Shown: positions 8,187-16,419, counted from the first letter of the stretch. The stretch is 46,122 nt of DNA from Streptococcus cristatus (GCF_003943515.1 NZ_RJPT01000002.1:134197-180318); one strand, 5' to 3'. Numbers and translations: made by a program. Notes: generated by a model not told the origin, from the letters alone.

Positions 8187-8467
8187 TCTTCCTCGTAGGT
8201 CAGCTGACCATTCTCATAGACGAAGGTGAAATGGCGGTCGTCTTCTAGGACAACTCCTCCAACTGTGCGGCTGTCGGTTGATTCATAAAGTTCCACATAG
8301 ACCGTTGCAATCGGTCCTCGGCTGGCAAAAAATTCCCGCACGACCCGAACAATCTCTTCTCTACTGCGCAGTCTTTTCTGCTCCTGCACAAGCTTGGCAG
8401 CTCCAAAAGCCAGCGCTCCAGCCCCCAAAAGAGCTGTTGTTGTTAAAATGATTTTTTTAGCTTTCAT
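8183..8467 (-). CDS. DUF4651-type small membrane-anchored protein
   Basis: 94 residues from the ATG at 8467 (MKAKKIILTTTALLGAGALA). A basic N-terminus and one helix over residues 4-23 act as a membrane anchor; the rest is a soluble alpha/beta domain (REEIVRVVREFF, IATVYVELYES, VVLEDDRHFTFVYENGQLTYEEE). I assign DUF4651 by resemblance; function unknown. It leads the DUF4651-thioredoxin-ytpR operon. There is no ribosome site before the ATG, and the -10 box ends seven bases upstream, so the mRNA may be leaderless. Confidence 0.7.
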   Translation of the reverse strand: MKAKKIILTTTALLGAGALAFGAAKLVQEQKRLRSREEIVRVVREFFASRGPIATVYVELYESTDSRTVGGVVLEDDRHFTFVYENGQLTYEEE

Positions 8468-8474
8468 GTAGAAT

Positions 8475-8503
8475 ATTTTAACACAAAAGCGCAGAGGCGA
8501 CAA
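8475..8503 (-). promoter_or_regulatory. Promoter of the DUF4651-thioredoxin-ytpR operon
   Basis: TTGTCG at 8503-8498, 17-base spacer, TAAAAT at 8480-8475. Only seven bases separate the -10 box from the ATG at 8467, so transcription should begin at or within a base or two of the start codon. Confidence 0.65.
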
Positions 8504-8561
8504 ACAATATTACAGATTTCTCAGCTTCTTTTAGTTCATCCTGTTATTCCCTCTAAAAAAG

Positions 8562-8570
8562 TGATAAAAT
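8562..8570 (+). promoter_or_regulatory. Extended -10 promoter of pepA
   Basis: TGATAAAAT, 24 bases before the pepA ATG, with no convincing -35. AAGAAGG is the ribosome site. Confidence 0.45.
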
Positions 8571-8593
8571 AGACTCAGAAAGAAGGTAAACTT

Positions 8594-9658
8594 ATGTCTG
8601 ATTTATTTTCAAAAATCAAGGAAGTGACTGAGCTCTCAGCAATCTCCGGTCACGAGGCACCTGTCCGCAGCTATCTGCGAGAAAAAATCACTCCTCACGT
8701 TGATGAAGTCGTTACCGACGGCCTAGGCGGCATCTTTGGAGTTCGGCATTCTCAAGCTGAAAATGCCCCCCGTGTCCTGGTTGCGGCTCATATGGACGAG
8801 GTTGGCTTCATGGTCAGCGAGATCAAGCCCGACGGGACTTTCCGCGTGGTGGAAATCGGTGGCTGGAACCCTCTGGTCGTGAGCAGTCAACGCTTCAAAC
8901 TCTTTACCCGTGAAGGCCGGGAAATTCCTGTCATCTCAGGCTCTGTCCCTCCTCATCTGACACGCGGTGCTGGCGGACCAGTCATGCCACAGATTGGCGA
9001 TATTGTCTTTGACGGCGGCTTTGCAGATAAGCAAGAAGCTGAAAGCTACGGCATCCGGCCAGGAGACACGATTGTGCCAGACAGCTCTGCCATTCTCACA
9101 ACTAACGGGAAAAATATCATCTCTAAAGCCTGGGACAACCGCTACGGCGTCCTTATGGTCAGCGAATTGGCTCAAGCCTTGTCTGGTCAAGAACTAGGCA
9201 ACCAACTCTATGTCGGCGCCAATGTTCAAGAAGAGGTTGGCCTGCGTGGTGCCCATGCTTCAACGACAAAATTTGCCCCTGAGATCTTCCTAGCTGTGGA
9301 CTGCTCCCCAGCAGGTGACATCTATGGCGGCCAAGGAGCCATCGGTGATGGAACGCTGATTCGTTTCTTTGACCCCGGTCATCTCATGCTACCAGCCATG
9401 AAGGACTTCCTCCTAACAACCGCAGAAGAAGCTGGCATCAAGTATCAATACTACTGCGGCAAGGGCGGAACCGATGCTGGCGCTGCCCATCTCCAAAGTG
9501 GTGGTGTGCCATCTACCACCATTGGCGTCTGTGCTCGCTACATTCATTCCCACCAAACTCTCTATGCCATGGACGATTTCCTGCAAGCCCAAGCCTTCCT
9601 GCAAGCTCTGGTCAAAAAGCTGGATCGCTCAACGGTGGATATAATTACCAACTACTAA
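8594..9658 (+). CDS. pepA: Glutamyl aminopeptidase (M42 family)
   Basis: 354 residues, the usual length for M42 enzymes. Metal and catalytic motifs are present: AAHMDEVGFM near residues 65-74, NRYG near 182, VQEEVGLRGA near 211-220 (catalytic Glu pair), DCSPAGD near 237, and the C-terminal ARYIHS. M42 peptidases form large cytoplasmic tetrahedral shells that trim N-terminal Glu/Asp residues from peptides with two divalent metals. Streptococcal and lactococcal PepA is the closest named match. It is monocistronic, with a clear terminator nine bases past the stop, and is transcribed divergently from the DUF4651 operon. Confidence 0.93.
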   Translation: MSDLFSKIKEVTELSAISGHEAPVRSYLREKITPHVDEVVTDGLGGIFGVRHSQAENAPRVLVAAHMDEVGFMVSEIKPDGTFRVVEIGGWNPLVVSSQRFKLFTREGREIPVISGSVPPHLTRGAGGPVMPQIGDIVFDGGFADKQEAESYGIRPGDTIVPDSSAILTTNGKNIISKAWDNRYGVLMVSELAQALSGQELGNQLYVGANVQEEVGLRGAHASTTKFAPEIFLAVDCSPAGDIYGGQGAIGDGTLIRFFDPGHLMLPAMKDFLLTTAEEAGIKYQYYCGKGGTDAGAAHLQSGGVPSTTIGVCARYIHSHQTLYAMDDFLQAQAFLQALVKKLDRSTVDIITNY

Positions 9659-9666
9659 TTTCGAAA

Positions 9667-9693
9667 AGCAGCCCGTTCTTCATTCGGGCTGCT
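9667..9693 (+). terminator. Terminator of pepA
   Basis: AGCAGCCCG and CGGGCTGCT form a nine-pair stem around a nine-base loop, followed by a T-rich stretch. Confidence 0.85.
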
Positions 9694-9745
9694 ATCTATT
9701 TTATCTAATATACTTTCTTTTAATTTTCCAATTTGAAGAAAATTT

Positions 9746-9754
9746 TGTTATAAT
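9746..9754 (+). promoter_or_regulatory. Extended -10 promoter of the DUF1846 gene
   Basis: TGTTATAAT, 23 bases before the ATG at 9778. The -35 is not evident. Confidence 0.6.
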
Positions 9755-9777
9755 GCTTAGCAGAGGTGAAACTATAC

Positions 9778-11262
9778 ATGAAAAAAATTGCTTTTGATTC
9801 AGAGAAATACTTAAACCTGCAGCGCGACCATATCTTGGAGCGCATTAATCAATTCGAGGGCAAATTGTACATGGAATTCGGCGGTAAAATGCTGGAAGAC
9901 TTCCATGCTGCCCGTGTCCTGCCAGGTTATGAGCCGGACAATAAAATTAGACTGCTCAAAGAGCTCAAGGACCAAGTGGAAATTGTCATTGCCATCAATG
10001 CCAATAATATTGAGCACTCTAAAGCACGTGGGGACTTGGGCATTTCCTATGACCAGGAAGTGCTGCGCCTAATCGATACCTTTAACGAGCTGGATATTTA
10101 TGTAGGATCCGTAGTCATTACCCAATATTCTGGTCAGCCAGCAGCTGATCTCTTCCGCACTCAGCTAGAAAAGAACGGGATTGACTCCTATATCCACTAT
10201 CCAATCAAGGGCTATCCTACTGATATGGACCACATCATCTCGCCTGAGGGAATGGGGAAAAACGACTATATCAAGACCAGTCGTAACCTAGTCGTAGTGA
10301 CTGCGCCTGGTCCTGGGTCTGGTAAGCTAGCTACTTGCTTGTCCAATATGTACCACGACCAAATCAATGGCATCAAATCAGGCTACGCCAAGTTTGAAAC
10401 CTTCCCCGTTTGGAATCTGCCCCTGCACCATCCGGTCAATCTAGCTTATGAGGCAGCAACAGCGGACTTGGACGATGTCAATATGATTGACCCTTTCCAC
10501 CTGCAAACCTACGGCGAAACCACTGTCAACTACAACCGTGATATCGAAATTTTCCCAGTCCTTAAGCGTATGCTGGAGCGCATCCTAGGCAAATCACCTT
10601 ATGCTTCTCCAACAGACATGGGCGTCAACATGGTCGGCTTTGCCATTGTAGATAATGATGCGGCTATCGAGGCTTCTCAACAGGAAATCATCCGTCGCTA
10701 CTACCAGACGATTCTGGACTTCAAGGCGGAGCGCGTTTCTGAATCTGCTATCAAGAAAATCGAACTCTTGATGAATGACTTGGGCATCACACCGCTGGAT
10801 CGTAAAGTAACCGTTGCTGCGCGTGCCAAGGCTGAAAGCACTGGAGAACCAGCTCTGGCTTTGGAATTGCCAAATGGCGAAATCGTAACTGGTAAGACCT
10901 CTGAACTCTTTGGTCCTACGGCTGCTGTATTGATTAATGCCATTAAAAAATTAGCCAACATTGCCAAAGAGACCAAGCTGATCGAACCCGAGTATGTTAA
11001 ACCAATCCAAGGTCTGAAAATCAATCATTTGGGCAGCCGCAATCCGCGCCTTCACTCAAATGAGATCTTGATGGCTCTGGCAATCACAGCCATGGAAAAT
11101 CAAGATGCTGCCCAAGCCATGCAAGAGCTTGGAAATCTCAAGGGCAGCGAAGCTCATTCAACCGTAATGCTGACAGATGAAGACAAAAATGTCCTGCGCA
11201 AACTCGGCATCCATTTAACCATGGATCCTGTTCATCAGTATGATCGACTTTATAGAAAATAA
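9778..11262 (+). CDS. DUF1846 (UPF0371) family protein
   Basis: 494 residues from the ATG at 9778, which follows AGAGG; an in-frame GTG four codons earlier lies within that ribosome site. The start [15 protein letters not shown] and the segments [28 protein letters not shown] and [17 protein letters not shown] are typical of UPF0371, a highly conserved cytoplasmic family in streptococci. APGPGSGK resembles a P-loop. The biochemical role is not established. The gene is monocistronic, with an extended -10 promoter and two terminator-like hairpins behind it. Confidence 0.88.
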   Translation: MKKIAFDSEKYLNLQRDHILERINQFEGKLYMEFGGKMLEDFHAARVLPGYEPDNKIRLLKELKDQVEIVIAINANNIEHSKARGDLGISYDQEVLRLIDTFNELDIYVGSVVITQYSGQPAADLFRTQLEKNGIDSYIHYPIKGYPTDMDHIISPEGMGKNDYIKTSRNLVVVTAPGPGSGKLATCLSNMYHDQINGIKSGYAKFETFPVWNLPLHHPVNLAYEAATADLDDVNMIDPFHLQTYGETTVNYNRDIEIFPVLKRMLERILGKSPYASPTDMGVNMVGFAIVDNDAAIEASQQEIIRRYYQTILDFKAERVSESAIKKIELLMNDLGITPLDRKVTVAARAKAESTGEPALALELPNGEIVTGKTSELFGPTAAVLINAIKKLANIAKETKLIEPEYVKPIQGLKINHLGSRNPRLHSNEILMALAITAMENQDAAQAMQELGNLKGSEAHSTVMLTDEDKNVLRKLGIHLTMDPVHQYDRLYRK

Positions 11263-11263
11263 A

Positions 11264-11287
11264 AACAAGCTCTGTTAAAAGCTTGTT
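11264..11287 (+). terminator. Hairpin directly after the DUF1846 gene
   Basis: AACAAGCT and AGCTTGTT form an eight-pair stem starting two bases after the stop codon. No T-run follows, so it may be a weak terminator or 3'-end stabiliser ahead of the stronger hairpin at 11351. Confidence 0.5.
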
Positions 11288-11381
11288 GAAATCAGCGTAG
11301 TAGAGTCCACTCAACCACTGCGTCTTACTCGACAATCCAAAGACAATTGAGAGGCTAGGACTTTTGTCCCAGCCTCTTTTT
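11287..11381 (+). repeat. Structured intergenic repeat, copy A
   Basis: About 95 bases nearly identical to the reverse complement of 12277-12372. It ends in a terminator hairpin: GAGGCT and AGCCTC arms plus GGAC and GTCC around TTTT at 11351-11376, then TTTTT. In this orientation it would terminate the DUF1846 transcript. Its last bases overlap the stop codon of the convergent membrane-protein gene at 11380. Confidence 0.85.
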
Positions 11382-11814
11382 AATAACGCTTGGACAGGAG
11401 AAAACGCAAGAGATAGTAAAGAGCCAAAATCAGAATAATAGTCAAAGTCAGAAACTGATTGAGATTTAAAATGATAGGAAAAATCATAGACAGAAGGCTT
11501 AGCCCTGCTGCTAACAGTAAAAGGATATCAAAAAGCAGGGTGCGAGTCTTTTCGTCAATCATCCGATTGCGCTCATCCGTCACCTGAATGTAGAGCCTAT
11601 TAAAGGCTTCCTCCCGTTTCAAGGCAAGGTTATAACGCAGAACCATCAAAGAAATCCCTAAAAGCAGACCCACCATGATGCCTTCCTGTAAATCATCCAG
11701 AGAATGAATGTAGCTCCATCCCAATCCCAGCCAGAGGACTAGGATTAGGATGCGACCGATGATCACTTTCTTTTGAAGTTTTTTCCGAAATTCTTGTTTA
11801 GTTAATGTTTCCAT
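11380..11814 (-). CDS. Membrane protein of xre cassette, family unknown
   Basis: 144 residues with four predicted helices at about 18-34, 43-60, 92-112 and 118-138; a charged cytoplasmic segment (LKREEAFNRLYIQVTDERN) lies between the second and third. The N-terminus METLTKQEFRKKLQKK is basic. I do not recognise the family. AGGAGG lies at the end of the preceding small gene. It is the last gene of a three-gene unit behind an XRE regulator; such regulator plus small membrane protein sets are common in Firmicutes but poorly understood. Its stop codon lies inside repeat copy A. Confidence 0.75.
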   Translation of the reverse strand: METLTKQEFRKKLQKKVIIGRILILVLWLGLGWSYIHSLDDLQEGIMVGLLLGISLMVLRYNLALKREEAFNRLYIQVTDERNRMIDEKTRTLLFDILLLLAAGLSLLSMIFPIILNLNQFLTLTIILILALYYLLRFLLSKRY

Positions 11815-11823
11815 GTCAGCCTC

Positions 11824-11988
11824 CTATTTTTCATACGCTTGAAAAGTTTTCAAGATCACCACAATCAATATAATTCCTACAAAAGGCAGGATTTCCTTAG
11901 GGATAAAATTGGCTTGCAAATGGAGATAAGATAAGCCAACCACCACCAAAATAGCCAATATCCATTTACACAAATAAGTCCATTTCAT
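11824..11988 (-). CDS. 54-residue membrane protein of xre cassette
   Basis: The frame runs from an ATG at 11988 to a TAG at 11824. It begins MKWTYLCKWILAILVVVG and has two hydrophobic helices (about residues 6-22 and 34-48) joined by a short loop (HLQANFIPKEILP), ending KTFQAYEK. The ATG overlaps the regulator's TGA in an ATGA, so it is translationally coupled. The next gene starts nine bases after its stop with a ribosome site at the boundary. No family recognised. Confidence 0.75.
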   Translation of the reverse strand: MKWTYLCKWILAILVVVGLSYLHLQANFIPKEILPFVGIILIVVILKTFQAYEK

Positions 11989-12188
11989 GATTCATCCTCC
12001 CCAAAGAGAAACACTTCTTCAATCCTTAAATTGAAAAAGGATGCAATTCTATGAGCCAAAAGCAGCGAGGCATTGTAGCGGCCTTTTTCCAAAGAAATAA
12101 TCGTTTGTCTAGTTACTTCTAGCCTCTCAGCCAGCTCCTCCTGGCTGAGCTTTTTTCTTTTCCGTAATTCTTGAATTCGATTTTCCAA
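11985..12188 (-). CDS. XRE-family helix-turn-helix regulator
   Basis: 67 residues, essentially one HTH domain: NRIQELRKRKKLSQEELAE, then VTRQTIISLEKGRYNASL as recognition helix region, then FFNLRIEEVFLF. It matches the short Cro/CI-like regulators of the YgzD type. The start is a TTG at 12188, five bases after AAGGAGG. It heads a unit with two membrane-protein genes and is likely a repressor of its own strong promoter; a GTAAA/TTTAC dyad lies between that promoter and the start. Confidence 0.85.
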   Translation of the reverse strand: MENRIQELRKRKKLSQEELAERLEVTRQTIISLEKGRYNASLLLAHRIASFFNLRIEEVFLFGEDES

Positions 12189-12208
12189 GGCTGCCTCCTT
12201 TCTGTAAT

Positions 12209-12224
12209 GTAAAACAAACTTTAC
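12209..12224. promoter_or_regulatory. Candidate operator of the XRE regulator
   Basis: GTAAA, six bases, TTTAC, placed between the -10 box and the ribosome site. A further TTTAC half-site lies in the promoter spacer near 12248. Arrangement suggests autoregulation; not proven. Confidence 0.4.
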
Positions 12225-12235
12225 TTTTCAAAAAT

Positions 12236-12264
12236 AGTATAGCTCCCTTTACATCTTTTGTCAA
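12236..12264 (-). promoter_or_regulatory. Consensus promoter of the xre cassette
   Basis: TTGACA at 12264-12259, 17-base spacer, TATACT at 12241-12236. It is one of the closest matches to the sigma-A consensus in the window. Confidence 0.8.
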
Positions 12265-12276
12265 GAAGAAGGCGGC

Positions 12277-12462
12277 AAAAAAGAGTCTGGGACAAAAGTC
12301 CTAGCCTCTCAATTGTCTTTGGATTTTCGAGCAAGACGCAGGGGTTGAGTGGGCTCTACTACGCTGATTTCATCAGCTTTTACAGCCCTACTCAACTGTG
12401 CGGAGGTGGGACGACGAAATCGAATTCTAAGGAATGACCGATTTCTGTCCCACTCTCTTTTA
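12277..12462 (-). repeat. Structured intergenic repeat, copy B (composite)
   Basis: Bases 12277-12372 match copy A in inverted orientation. On the minus strand this part ends in a GGCTAGGAC/GTCCCAG-type hairpin followed by a T-run, positioned to terminate the kinase operon. Beyond the homology, GTTGAGT/ACTCAAC arms enclose an inner GCTGAT/ATCAGC hairpin, and a second large stem (GTGGGAC and GAAATCG with their complements) covers 12406-12453. The region between kinase stop and xre promoter is thus almost wholly base-paired. Confidence 0.85.
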
Positions 12463-12484
12463 TCATCTTTATTGATTTCCTTTG

Positions 12485-13522
12485 TTATTTGCCTTTTAAA
12501 GCTACAGTCAATTCGACACAAGCTCCTCCTTGGTCCGGATTGAGCAGGGTCAGACGACCAGCATGCAAGAGAGCGACCTGCTTAGAAAAGGCTAAGCCGA
12601 TGCCATGATGGGGATTAGCTGAATTGCGACTTTGGTCACTCTGGTAAAAGAGCTGTTCCGCTCCCAGCAGCATCTCCTCTGAAAATGCAGGGCCATTGTT
12701 CCAGATAGCAAAAACCAACTGGTCCTGCTGCACTGATACCGTCAGCTTCACTTCCTTTTGGTCATGGTCAGCATGTTCAAGCGCATTTAGTAAGATATTG
12801 AGTAAAGCCCGCTTAAGATAGTCTAAATGAATCGACAAAATCAGACTAAGATCGCAATCTTCTTGGAGATAAAAACGATAGCTTTCCTGTTTGCTGAACA
12901 GTGCCCAGTCGTCCTGGAGATCAGCCAAAAAGTCCTCCAATGAAAGCTGACTGAACTGATTGGAATCAATCTGAAAAGTCTTAGCGTAATCAATCAAAGA
13001 GCCACAATACTCTTCCATCTTGTGACTGGCCTGCAAAATCTCAGCAGCATAGTCTGCCTGTGGCTGGCCTAACTGCGCCAACTCCAAGAGCTCAGCATTC
13101 CCCTTAATCACAGTTAGGGGCGTCTTCAAATCGTGCGATGTCGCTGATAGCTGTAAAATCAACTCCTGATTATGCTGCTGCTCTTTTTCTAGAAGACGAG
13201 TATTTTCTTGGTGGCTGTTCCGTAAATCGCTATAGACTTCTAGCATTTCCTCAATTCGAAAAAGCTGGCTTTGATTTTCTTCTAAAAGCTTCTCACTCTT
13301 TAGCATTTTTATTTCCCTGTCGATTTTTCGGAGCAATTTCAAAATATGATAAAAAGTAATCAGCAGCAAGCTCCCTGCCCAAAAGAACAAGGTGAAAAGA
13401 ACGTGATCACTTCCTTGTGTAAATTCATAGCCTATAAGCACAAAAATCAAAACATGGAAAAAGACGATTTTTAAACTGGTTGTCCAGACTAGGCTTTTGA
13501 AATTTCGGGTTCTAATTGCCAT
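12485..13522 (-). CDS. Intramembrane-sensing histidine kinase
   Basis: 345 residues. Two helices at about 17-33 and 40-64 are joined by a loop of only a few residues (TQGSDH), so there is no extracellular sensor domain; this is the intramembrane-sensing kinase layout. A coiled coil spans 65-120, the H-box SATSHDLKTPL has the phosphorylated His at 130, and the ATPase domain shows NILLNALEHA and HHGIGLAFSKQ. It overlaps the response-regulator gene by 34 bases. Next to an ABC transporter of the peptide-antibiotic class, such kinases often take their signal from the transporter. The specific inducer cannot be read from sequence. Confidence 0.9.
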   Translation of the reverse strand: MAIRTRNFKSLVWTTSLKIVFFHVLIFVLIGYEFTQGSDHVLFTLFFWAGSLLLITFYHILKLLRKIDREIKMLKSEKLLEENQSQLFRIEEMLEVYSDLRNSHQENTRLLEKEQQHNQELILQLSATSHDLKTPLTVIKGNAELLELAQLGQPQADYAAEILQASHKMEEYCGSLIDYAKTFQIDSNQFSQLSLEDFLADLQDDWALFSKQESYRFYLQEDCDLSLILSIHLDYLKRALLNILLNALEHADHDQKEVKLTVSVQQDQLVFAIWNNGPAFSEEMLLGAEQLFYQSDQSRNSANPHHGIGLAFSKQVALLHAGRLTLLNPDQGGACVELTVALKGK

Positions 13523-14187
13523 CTATAGCCTACTCCTCTCACTGTTGCGATTGCTTGCAGCTCCTCTTGTTTGCATTTTTGGCGAATCTGATATACATAT
13601 TCTGAGATGGAGCGAAGCTGTGTTTCTGAGCTTTCTGGGTAAAGCAAGGTATGCAGGCGTTCAGCTGAAAAGGTCTGCTTGGGATTGCTAGCTAGTAAAT
13701 GCAGCAACTTAAACTCTCGCTCTGAAAATTTCAAGACTTTACCAAAACAGGCAACTTCATAGCGCTCTGGGTAAAATTGACAAGAAGCAATTTCAGAATA
13801 GCGCTCCTCCCGTCTTTCCTCCCGCCGAAGATGAGCCCTGACACGCGCCAGCAATTCTTTGGTTCCAAAAGGCTTGACAATATAGTCATCTGCTCCGCGA
13901 AAGAGCCCTTCCACCTTGTCCGCCTCCAACTCCTTAGCCGTCAGAAATATGATTGGACACGAAAGATGAGGACGAATGTAGGAACACAACTCAAAACCAT
14001 TAACAGGCTCCATCATCACATCCAGCAGAATCAAGTCATATCCGACAAAATGCGTCAGCTCTAGCTCTTCTATCCGATCAAGCGTCGTCACATCATAAGC
14101 GTCGATCTCTAGGACGTTTTTTACTAGCTTCAAAATGCTCCGGTCGTCATCAACCACCAAAATACGATACTGTCTCATGATTTCCAT
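13489..14187 (-). CDS. OmpR-family response regulator
   Basis: 232 residues. The receiver domain shows ILVVDDD, the phospho-acceptor in LILLDVMM (about residue 55), the T of FLTAKE and K of VKPFG. The C-terminal winged helix (FSEREFKLLHLLASNPKQTFS, YQIRQKC, TVRGVGYRW) binds DNA. ATG at 14187 follows AGAGGT. It is 12 bases behind the second permease and overlaps the kinase, so transporter and two-component genes form a single operon. A 9-base direct repeat at the operon's promoter is the probable target. Confidence 0.92.
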   Translation of the reverse strand: MEIMRQYRILVVDDDRSILKLVKNVLEIDAYDVTTLDRIEELELTHFVGYDLILLDVMMEPVNGFELCSYIRPHLSCPIIFLTAKELEADKVEGLFRGADDYIVKPFGTKELLARVRAHLRREERREERYSEIASCQFYPERYEVACFGKVLKFSEREFKLLHLLASNPKQTFSAERLHTLLYPESSETQLRSISEYVYQIRQKCKQEELQAIATVRGVGYRWQLEPEISKA

Positions 14188-14199
14188 TATAGCATACCT

Positions 14200-14922
14200 C
14201 TAGCGAACATCCCGTTTCAAGGTTAAGAATATAGCAGAGCTCCAAACCAATGCTAACCAGAACAGCTGTATTCCCAGCCCTGACAGATCTATTGAATACT
14301 GAAGCCCTTCATACTCAAAAAGATTTAGGGTAGCCAGATCGGGCAGGTATTTTGCTTCCTTGATGAACGTTGCCAATAAACGGCTAAGACCAATCAAGAG
14401 AGGAAAGAGCACCGACACCGGCACAACCCAAGATTGAAAGAGCAGGGCGAGACCGGCAGCTAAAAGAGCCAGAAAAAGATTGCTGAGAAGACCAAAAGAG
14501 CTGTAATAGAGGAATTTCCCCAGCAAGGACCAGCTAAAGTTTAGGTCAAAACGAGCCAGCATAACAAAGAAACAGCTACTTATAATGACACTATAGAGAA
14601 CCAAGAGCAGCAAGAACAGAAAAAGGAATTTCCCAGCCAACCAAGCCTTTCTATTTGATACAGTTAGAAAATTCGTTCGCATCCCTGATTTGACAAACTC
14701 CTGGGCAAAATAGAGGGAAGTAAAGATGACGATGACAGGCTGTGCCAGATAGAGGGCATGCAAAGCCTCGCTCAGAGCCTTCGTCTGGCCAACTGCTGTC
14801 TGACTGTAGTCAAGATTCATCAGAAAAAATGGAACGATTACCAGAGCCACCAAGGCTGCACCAAGAGCGAGATAGTAAGAACGGAACTTAATCCATTCAC
14901 TTCTAAGCAGAGCTTTAATCAT
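14200..14922 (-). CDS. ABC-2 type permease (second of pair)
   Basis: 240 residues from the ATG at 14922 (MIKALLRSEWIKFRSYYLALG); the longer upstream frame is discarded because the ATG overlaps the previous stop (TGATG). Six hydrophobic helices. LLRSEWIKFRS is typical of the permeases in bacitracin/lantibiotic-type exporters (BcrB, LanE/LanG). Together with the first permease and ATPase it would form a transporter that removes or releases peptide antibiotics or lipid-cycle intermediates. Confidence 0.85.
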   Translation of the reverse strand: MIKALLRSEWIKFRSYYLALGAALVALVIVPFFLMNLDYSQTAVGQTKALSEALHALYLAQPVIVIFTSLYFAQEFVKSGMRTNFLTVSNRKAWLAGKFLFLFLLLLVLYSVIISSCFFVMLARFDLNFSWSLLGKFLYYSSFGLLSNLFLALLAAGLALLFQSWVVPVSVLFPLLIGLSRLLATFIKEAKYLPDLATLNLFEYEGLQYSIDLSGLGIQLFWLALVWSSAIFLTLKRDVR

Positions 14923-15710
14923 CAGTAGCGTCCTCCTAAATCCGTCTTCAAAAAGCGCAGAGAGGTCATGCCGCCGATGACTAGTAACCATGCTCCTAGT
15001 ATCAACAGCCCTTGCAAAGGATTGTTGGCATATTGAGAAGTCGGCGTTGCAGTAAACAACTCTCCTGCTGGCTGTGGCAAATAAGCTCCCCAACTCGTGT
15101 GAGCAGCTAGGTAGTTTCCTAAATTATAGATTTGAGGCACGAGAAAAAGCAGAGGAACTAGCATGGTCCGAGCCAATAAACCTAACAAAAATGAAAGGAT
15201 TCCTAATAGGGTTAGAGATAAGGTTTTCCACAAAATCAAACTCCAAGCTGCCTGATTGAGCAGAATCGGATCAAGCCCTTCCTTTCCTAAAGCCAGGTGC
15301 ATGATCATATAACTAAAGTAAATTGATAAAAAGCTACTGGCAAGAGAAAAGCAAGTAAAGGTCATGAGTTTCCCCACAAGCAACTTCAGGCGGTTATTAC
15401 AGGTCAAGAGGCTAGTTCTCAAGCTATGAGACTGAAATTCCATAGCTCCCAAAATTCCAGCTAAGATGACCAAAACCATGCCTGCCATAGAGGCACCATT
15501 GAGACCTAGATATTCCAGTGGGTCAATGGCTTCTGCCAGACCGGGAACCGTCTCAGGCGTGGCATCCAAGCCGACAGATAAATACTGTCGGCCCTCCAGC
15601 CAGGATACGGCAGGCACCAATAGCAGCATGAAGGCCATACTCACTCTGAAAGCCTTGGTTGAACGGATTTTCAACCATTCTGAATGCAATAAGGACATCG
15701 TTTCTTTCAT
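14922..15710 (-). CDS. ABC-2 type permease (first of pair)
   Basis: 262 residues, six hydrophobic helices, beginning MKETMSLLHSEWLKIRSTKAF. It starts one base after the ATPase gene's stop and ends on the start of the second permease. The two permeases share the start pattern HSEWLKIRS/RSEWIKFRS, indicating an old duplication and a heterodimeric membrane domain. A large extracytoplasmic segment between helices 1 and 2 (RQYLSVGLDATPETVPG) could contribute to substrate recognition. Confidence 0.85.
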   Translation of the reverse strand: MKETMSLLHSEWLKIRSTKAFRVSMAFMLLLVPAVSWLEGRQYLSVGLDATPETVPGLAEAIDPLEYLGLNGASMAGMVLVILAGILGAMEFQSHSLRTSLLTCNNRLKLLVGKLMTFTCFSLASSFLSIYFSYMIMHLALGKEGLDPILLNQAAWSLILWKTLSLTLLGILSFLLGLLARTMLVPLLFLVPQIYNLGNYLAAHTSWGAYLPQPAGELFTATPTSQYANNPLQGLLILGAWLLVIGGMTSLRFLKTDLGGRY

Positions 15711-15711
15711 C

Positions 15712-16419
15712 TTAAACCTCCTCTGTCAAATCAAAGAAGAGATCTTCTAGGCTGTCTGAATCTTGCAGCACCTCTTCCAATTGTCCCTGCTCAATAATTC
15801 GCCCATGATGAATCAAGACTACATCATCTGTCACCATTTGCACCTCTGATAGGATATGAGAAGATAGAAGTACCGTTTTCCCTAAATCAGCCTGCTGACG
15901 GATGAACTTTCTAAACCACTTGATCCCACTTGGATCCAATCCATTGGTCGGCTCATCTAATATAAGAAACTGAGGATCACCCAGCAAAGCTGCAGCCAAA
16001 CCCAGCCGTTGACCTTCCCCCAGAGACAGGCTTGACAAGAGGTCCTTCCTCTTATGAGCGATTCCAGTCATCTCTAAAACCTCATCGATCCGAGACTTGG
16101 GAATAGCATTACTCGCCGCAATAATCCTCAAGTGGTCATAGACCTTTCGATTTGGCAGACCGCCAATGCCGTCAAAGGCTGCACCTACCGTTCTGAGCGG
16201 ATAAGTCATCGACTGATAGGTTTGCCCATCAAAAGTCGCAGTCCCTGCTGTTGCTCGATCTAACCCCAAGAGAATCCTCAAGGTCGAGCTTTTACCAGCA
16301 CCATTTGGGCCCAGAAAGGCTGTAATCCGACCGCTTCTAGCTGTAAAAGAAATATCTTCTAAAATCTGCTTGCTGCCATGCTTTTTGCAGACTCCTTCTA
16401 TTTTCACCATATGTTCCAT
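15712..16419 (-). CDS. ABC transporter ATPase, bacitracin/lantibiotic export class
   Basis: 235 residues. Walker A GPNGAGKSS near 37-45, signature LSLGEGQRLGL near 131, Walker B LILDEPTNGLD near 153-163 and switch His in LSSHIL near 185-190. Overall it looks like BcrA/LanF ATPases. The signature LSLGE replaces the usual LSGGQ, a frequent variant in this class. AAAGGAG precedes the ATG at 16419. First gene of the five-gene unit. Confidence 0.9.
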   Translation of the reverse strand: MEHMVKIEGVCKKHGSKQILEDISFTARSGRITAFLGPNGAGKSSTLRILLGLDRATAGTATFDGQTYQSMTYPLRTVGAAFDGIGGLPNRKVYDHLRIIAASNAIPKSRIDEVLEMTGIAHKRKDLLSSLSLGEGQRLGLAAALLGDPQFLILDEPTNGLDPSGIKWFRKFIRQQADLGKTVLLSSHILSEVQMVTDDVVLIHHGRIIEQGQLEEVLQDSDSLEDLFFDLTEEV

